From Aliivibrio fischeri (GTDB lineage: Bacteria > Pseudomonadota > Gammaproteobacteria > Enterobacterales > Vibrionaceae): a DNA stretch of 64,000 nucleotides. Made by a program: the position numbers and the translations under genes. The stretch covers positions 2,046,001 to 2,110,000 of the forward strand of contig CP160629.1 in the NCBI GenBank assembly GCA_038993745.2. Direction: 5' to 3'. Below are positions 61,024 to 64,000 of this stretch, one piece after another. Each line of letters starts with the position of its first letter. The first letter of the stretch is position 1. The notes under the pieces were generated by a model that had not been told where the DNA came from, searched no databases, and saw only the letters and a program-made list of their open reading frames with translations.

Positions 61024-61505
61024 TGACCCGTTCCTTGTTTTTGTTGTTCAGTATACTGAAGCGGTTCATGTGTCTTTTTCATCGCTTCTGCAACTTCTGG
61101 TGGCATGTATTCTTCATCGTGTTTTGCTAACACTTCGTGAGCTTTAATCGTTGTTGCATCAACTAGGACACCTTGAGCAACAATACCTTGGCCTTCACGG
61201 AATAAATCAGGAAGAATCCCATCATAAATTACGGTCACTTGAGGGCCTACATCGGCAACCTTAAATGACACTTCAAGAGAATTATTATCACGTACAACAG
61301 AACCGGCTACAACCATCCCACCAATGCGTAGACGTTGTCCAACCTCAGGTTTTGTACCGTCTGGTTTACCGTTAACTAATTCCGTTGGGGTATAAAACAA
61401 GTCCATGTTTTGATTTAATGCATACAACATTAATCCCACTGTTGCACTGATCCCTACAAATAGAGCAAGGATCAATCCTAGGCGCTTTTTACGTCTCGGA
61501 TTCAT
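61020..61505 (-). CDS. ccmE: Haem chaperone CcmE
   Basis: CcmE carries haem covalently on a His and delivers it to CcmF. The 161-residue protein has a basic N-terminus ([10 protein letters not shown]), one membrane anchor near 10-29, an OB-fold periplasmic domain, and the haem-binding motif [11 protein letters not shown] with His near residue 130 and the axial-ligand Tyr four residues later. It overlaps ccmD and ccmF by 4 bases each. Confidence 0.96.
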   Translation of the reverse strand: MNPRRKKRLGLILALFVGISATVGLMLYALNQNMDLFYTPTELVNGKPDGTKPEVGQRLRIGGMVVAGSVVRDNNSLEVSFKVADVGPQVTVIYDGILPDLFREGQGIVAQGVLVDATTIKAHEVLAKHDEEYMPPEVAEAMKKTHEPLQYTEQQKQGTGQ

Positions 61506-61708
61506 AGTGTATTCTCCATAGTTTTTGCTTTTTTAATTCGTTCTTCTCGTGCCATTTTTTGCTCAATCTCTTTTAGCAATTGACGACGTTTGCCTAAGCT
61601 AGAAAATAGAATCCAAAATAATGAAAGAAAAGTGGCACCAAATGCGCCCCATACATAAGTGGCATACCCACCCATGGCTAAAAAATCACTGAATGTATCA
61701 AAATGCAT
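61502..61708 (-). CDS. ccmD: Haem exporter protein CcmD
   Basis: A 68-residue small membrane protein with one helix ([21 protein letters not shown] near residues 15-35) and a basic, coiled cytoplasmic tail ([22 protein letters not shown]). CcmD helps release haem-loaded CcmE from CcmABC. It lies 23 bases after ccmC and overlaps ccmE. Confidence 0.93.
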   Translation of the reverse strand: MHFDTFSDFLAMGGYATYVWGAFGATFLSLFWILFSSLGKRRQLLKEIEQKMAREERIKKAKTMENTL

Positions 61709-61731
61709 GACAATAATTCCTATTTCTTACA

Positions 61732-62484
61732 TTACTTAGACTCGGTAGATTTAGTCTCTACCAATGCTCTAACCCAAGGTCTGTGGCTCTCTTTTGCTAA
61801 AATTTCATTCCTAAAGCGAATAAGAGTCACAGAAGCGAAGAAAGTTGCAAAGCCAAGTATATTTAATAGCAATGGCCACAACATATCTGCTGAAATTGAA
61901 GGTTTATCAAACTTTGTGATTGTTGCGCCTTGATGAAGCGTGTTCCACCACTCAACAGAGAAGTGAATAATTGGTAGATTAATCACACCAACAATCGCAA
62001 GAATACCTGCTGCTCGTGCCGCCGTTCTTTGATCATCAAATGCGTTATAAAGCGCCATTACACCTAGGTATAAGAATAGAAGGATCAGTTCAGAAGTTAG
62101 ACGAGCATCCCATACCCACCATGCACCCCACATAGGTTTACCCCATACCGCACCAGTTAATAAAGCGATAAAAGTAAACACTGCGCCAATAGGAGCCATT
62201 GCAGCCGCTGCCATATCAGACAATTTTAATTGCCAAACTAGACCAATAAATGCAGCAATAGCCATCGACATATACGCACCCATAGACAAAATAGCAGAAG
62301 GTACATGGATGTAGATGATTCTAAAGCTGTCACCTTGCTGATAATCAGATGGAGCAAAAGCAAGACCCCAGATGGTTCCTACTGTTAAGCTGATAATAGA
62401 AATCACCGCAAACCACGGTAATAGTGTGGTACTTAGTTGATACGCTTTTTCTGGTTTAGCGTAAGGATGTAGCCATTTCCACAT
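61732..62484 (-). CDS. ccmC: Haem exporter protein CcmC
   Basis: CcmC attaches haem to CcmE. The 250-residue membrane protein has six predicted helices and the WWD motif WGAWWVWDARLTSE near residues 119-132, with flanking His in YIHVPSAILSMGAY near 58-71 and INLPIIHFSVEWWNTLHQ near 176-193. It lies in the middle of the ccm operon. Confidence 0.96.
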   Translation of the reverse strand: MWKWLHPYAKPEKAYQLSTTLLPWFAVISIISLTVGTIWGLAFAPSDYQQGDSFRIIYIHVPSAILSMGAYMSMAIAAFIGLVWQLKLSDMAAAAMAPIGAVFTFIALLTGAVWGKPMWGAWWVWDARLTSELILLFLYLGVMALYNAFDDQRTAARAAGILAIVGVINLPIIHFSVEWWNTLHQGATITKFDKPSISADMLWPLLLNILGFATFFASVTLIRFRNEILAKESHRPWVRALVETKSTESK

Positions 62485-62527
62485 TGGTTTATCTCACTTA
62501 CTTTCAAATATAAAAATTATAATTATG

Positions 62528-63196
62528 TTATTGCACACTGACTCGTAATGCCGAACTAATGGCAAACGGAGTCAATGTTGCAGAGCCCATTAGTAAGGCT
62601 CCTAAAATCGCTAATTGGCCATTATAAGCCATACCTAAACTTGCAGCATCTATCGCTGATGTTGCAAAAATTAAAACGGGAATATATAGAGGAAGGATCA
62701 ACAAACTTAATAGCACACCTCCCTTCTGTAAACCTACGGTTAATGCCACTCCAACACCACCAAGAAAGCTCAATGTCGGCGTACCCAACAATAATGTCAG
62801 TACAATCGCTAACCAAGTATTAAAATCCAAAGAAAGTAAAATAGCGAGTAATGGACTAATAATAATTAAAGGCAGCCCAGTTAATAGCCAGTGAGCAACC
62901 ACTTTGGCTAACACCAATACTGAAAGAGGTGTTGGCATTAACATCATTTGTTCTAGTGAACCATCAGAGAAATCATCTCGGAATAGACGCTCTAATGAAA
63001 GTAATGCTGATAATAATGCAGCAACCCAAACAATACCTGCTGCAATACGTGCTAACAAATTTGGCTCAGGGCCAATACTTAATGGAAATAGCGTAATAAC
63101 GATAATAAAGAACCATAATGGATTCAAAATATCGGCTTTACGACGAAAGGCAATCAAAAGCTCACGTCGAATAACAGTTGTCATTGATGTTAACAT
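62528..63196 (-). CDS. ccmB: Haem exporter protein CcmB
   Basis: CcmB is the membrane subunit of the CcmAB ABC transporter, which releases holo-CcmE. It has 222 residues and six hydrophobic helices. Conserved text includes NPLWFFIIVITLFPLSIGPEP near residues 25-45 and LERLFRDDFSDGSLEQMML near 67-85. Its ATG directly follows the ccmA stop codon with no gap, so translation is coupled. Confidence 0.96.
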   Translation of the reverse strand: MLTSMTTVIRRELLIAFRRKADILNPLWFFIIVITLFPLSIGPEPNLLARIAAGIVWVAALLSALLSLERLFRDDFSDGSLEQMMLMPTPLSVLVLAKVVAHWLLTGLPLIIISPLLAILLSLDFNTWLAIVLTLLLGTPTLSFLGGVGVALTVGLQKGGVLLSLLILPLYIPVLIFATSAIDAASLGMAYNGQLAILGALLMGSATLTPFAISSALRVSVQ

Positions 63197-63811
63197 TTAC
63201 TCACCTAACCTAATTTTTTTAAGTTCATTACTATCAATGAATAAATCTTGGTGAGTCGTTAATAACACAATTCCACCTTGTTTTGCATGATCCATAAATA
63301 ACTTTTCGAGCACCTTTACACCCTGCTTATCAATCGCAGTTAAAGGCTCATCCAGTATCCATAATTTATGATTACTTAACCAAAGACGCGCTAAAGCAAC
63401 TCGTCTTTGTTGTCCTGCAGATAATTGTCCAGCAGCTACATCTTCTCTACCAGCTAACCCAACGCGAGCGAGTGCATCCCATATTGCAGCTTCGTTATAG
63501 TTATCATGCATTGACTGGTAAAAGGCTAAATTCTCAAACGCCGTTAGCTCTCGTTTAACACCAGTATGATGCCCAAGAAACAGTAAGTCAGAATGAAACT
63601 CTTCACGATTCTGTTTTATTGATTCATTTTTCCAAAAAATATCGCCTTCATCAGCATATCCTAGCCCAGCAATAATTCGGAGTAAGGTTGTTTTACCCGC
63701 ACCATTTTGTCCTTCTATCTGAATTAGCTCACCATCAGAGATAGTAAAGTTTAAACGCTCAAACAAAACACGTTCATCACGGATACAGGTTACGTTGCGG
63801 ATTTCTAACAT
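63197..63811 (-). CDS. ccmA: Cytochrome c biogenesis ATP-binding protein CcmA
   Basis: The 204-residue ABC ATPase of the CcmAB complex and first gene of the ccm operon. Walker [10 protein letters not shown] is at residues 34-42, the signature [14 protein letters not shown] near 130-143, Walker B LWILDEP near 148-154, and the switch His in TTHQ near 185-188. It is normal in length. No distinct promoter was recognised in the AT-rich DNA to its right (63812-64000). Confidence 0.97.
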   Translation of the reverse strand: MLEIRNVTCIRDERVLFERLNFTISDGELIQIEGQNGAGKTTLLRIIAGLGYADEGDIFWKNESIKQNREEFHSDLLFLGHHTGVKRELTAFENLAFYQSMHDNYNEAAIWDALARVGLAGREDVAAGQLSAGQQRRVALARLWLSNHKLWILDEPLTAIDKQGVKVLEKLFMDHAKQGGIVLLTTHQDLFIDSNELKKIRLGE

Positions 63812-64000
63812 AGACTTCTATTTATTGGAAAATATTGAAAGCATTCTAGCACAGCAAAAAATGGGAAACTTAGATATTAAACAAATCTATTTGGATAGAT
63901 AAGTAAATAAATATGTCTTTTAGTGATAGTTTTGTAATACCTTGTAATTTGTATGGCTATCATAGAGTTAGTTTACGATTTTACAAATACCACTTTGTAG

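Overview
The window is AT-rich chromosomal DNA from a gammaproteobacterium of the family Vibrionaceae, most likely an Aliivibrio (fischeri/logei/salmonicida group). This rests on protein similarity recalled from memory: a monomeric NADP isocitrate dehydrogenase, a tandem fadL pair, norRVW, the ccmABCDEFGHI order, Vibrio-type chemoreceptors and general porin, and the shared sixA-fadJ-fadI-fadL-mlaA and smrB-prmB-aroC order also seen in E. coli. No IS element, prophage, integron, CRISPR array or rRNA was seen. This is ordinary housekeeping chromosome with a few notable intergenic elements.

Layout. 1-10.5 kb: 3'-truncated selO, tRNA-Arg(TCT), folD with a PurR-type box, the stress kinase operon prkA-yeaH-spoVR, monomeric icd and rluE. 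10.6-18.7 kb: a small lipoprotein, a chemoreceptor, then a nitric-oxide detoxification unit (norV-norW-fpr-yeaR on the minus strand, divergent norR) with three NorR-type half-site pairs and a sigma54 promoter. 18.8-22 kb: mnmA-hflD-purB. 22-31.8 kb: an AraC regulator, small proteins, a sigma28-type chemoreceptor gene, a DEAD-box helicase, a patatin-like protein, ybaK, fhs (with a perfect FNR box far upstream) and yfbU. 32-40.6 kb: porin, rlmA, an outer-membrane barrel protein, clcA, lpxM, a HIT protein, yfcL-epmC, an MgtC-like protein and a TRIC/YicG-type membrane protein. 40.6-44.5 kb: a terminal-inverted-repeat element, aroC, a tiny sigma54-associated gene, prmB, smrB and sixA. 44.7-56.6 kb: an M16 peptidase and the fatty-acid block fadIJ, fadL, fadL, with FadR-type operators, plus a DUF2238 protein and mlaA. 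56.8-63.8 kb: the complete cytochrome c maturation operon ccmABCDEFGHI.

Three genes between 49.7 and 58.0 kb carry single-base indels: fadI (two that compensate each other), the first fadL, and ccmI. They are either a cluster of pseudogenes or local base-calling errors. The two most interesting unannotated elements are a candidate FNR-activated small RNA on the minus strand at about 51377-51223 (FNR-like box, correctly spaced -10 element, 5' hairpin, oligo-U terminator), and a sigma54-type promoter immediately in front of a 37-residue basic peptide gene placed between prmB and aroC. Gene products and regulators are inferred from recognisable motifs; no database search was possible.
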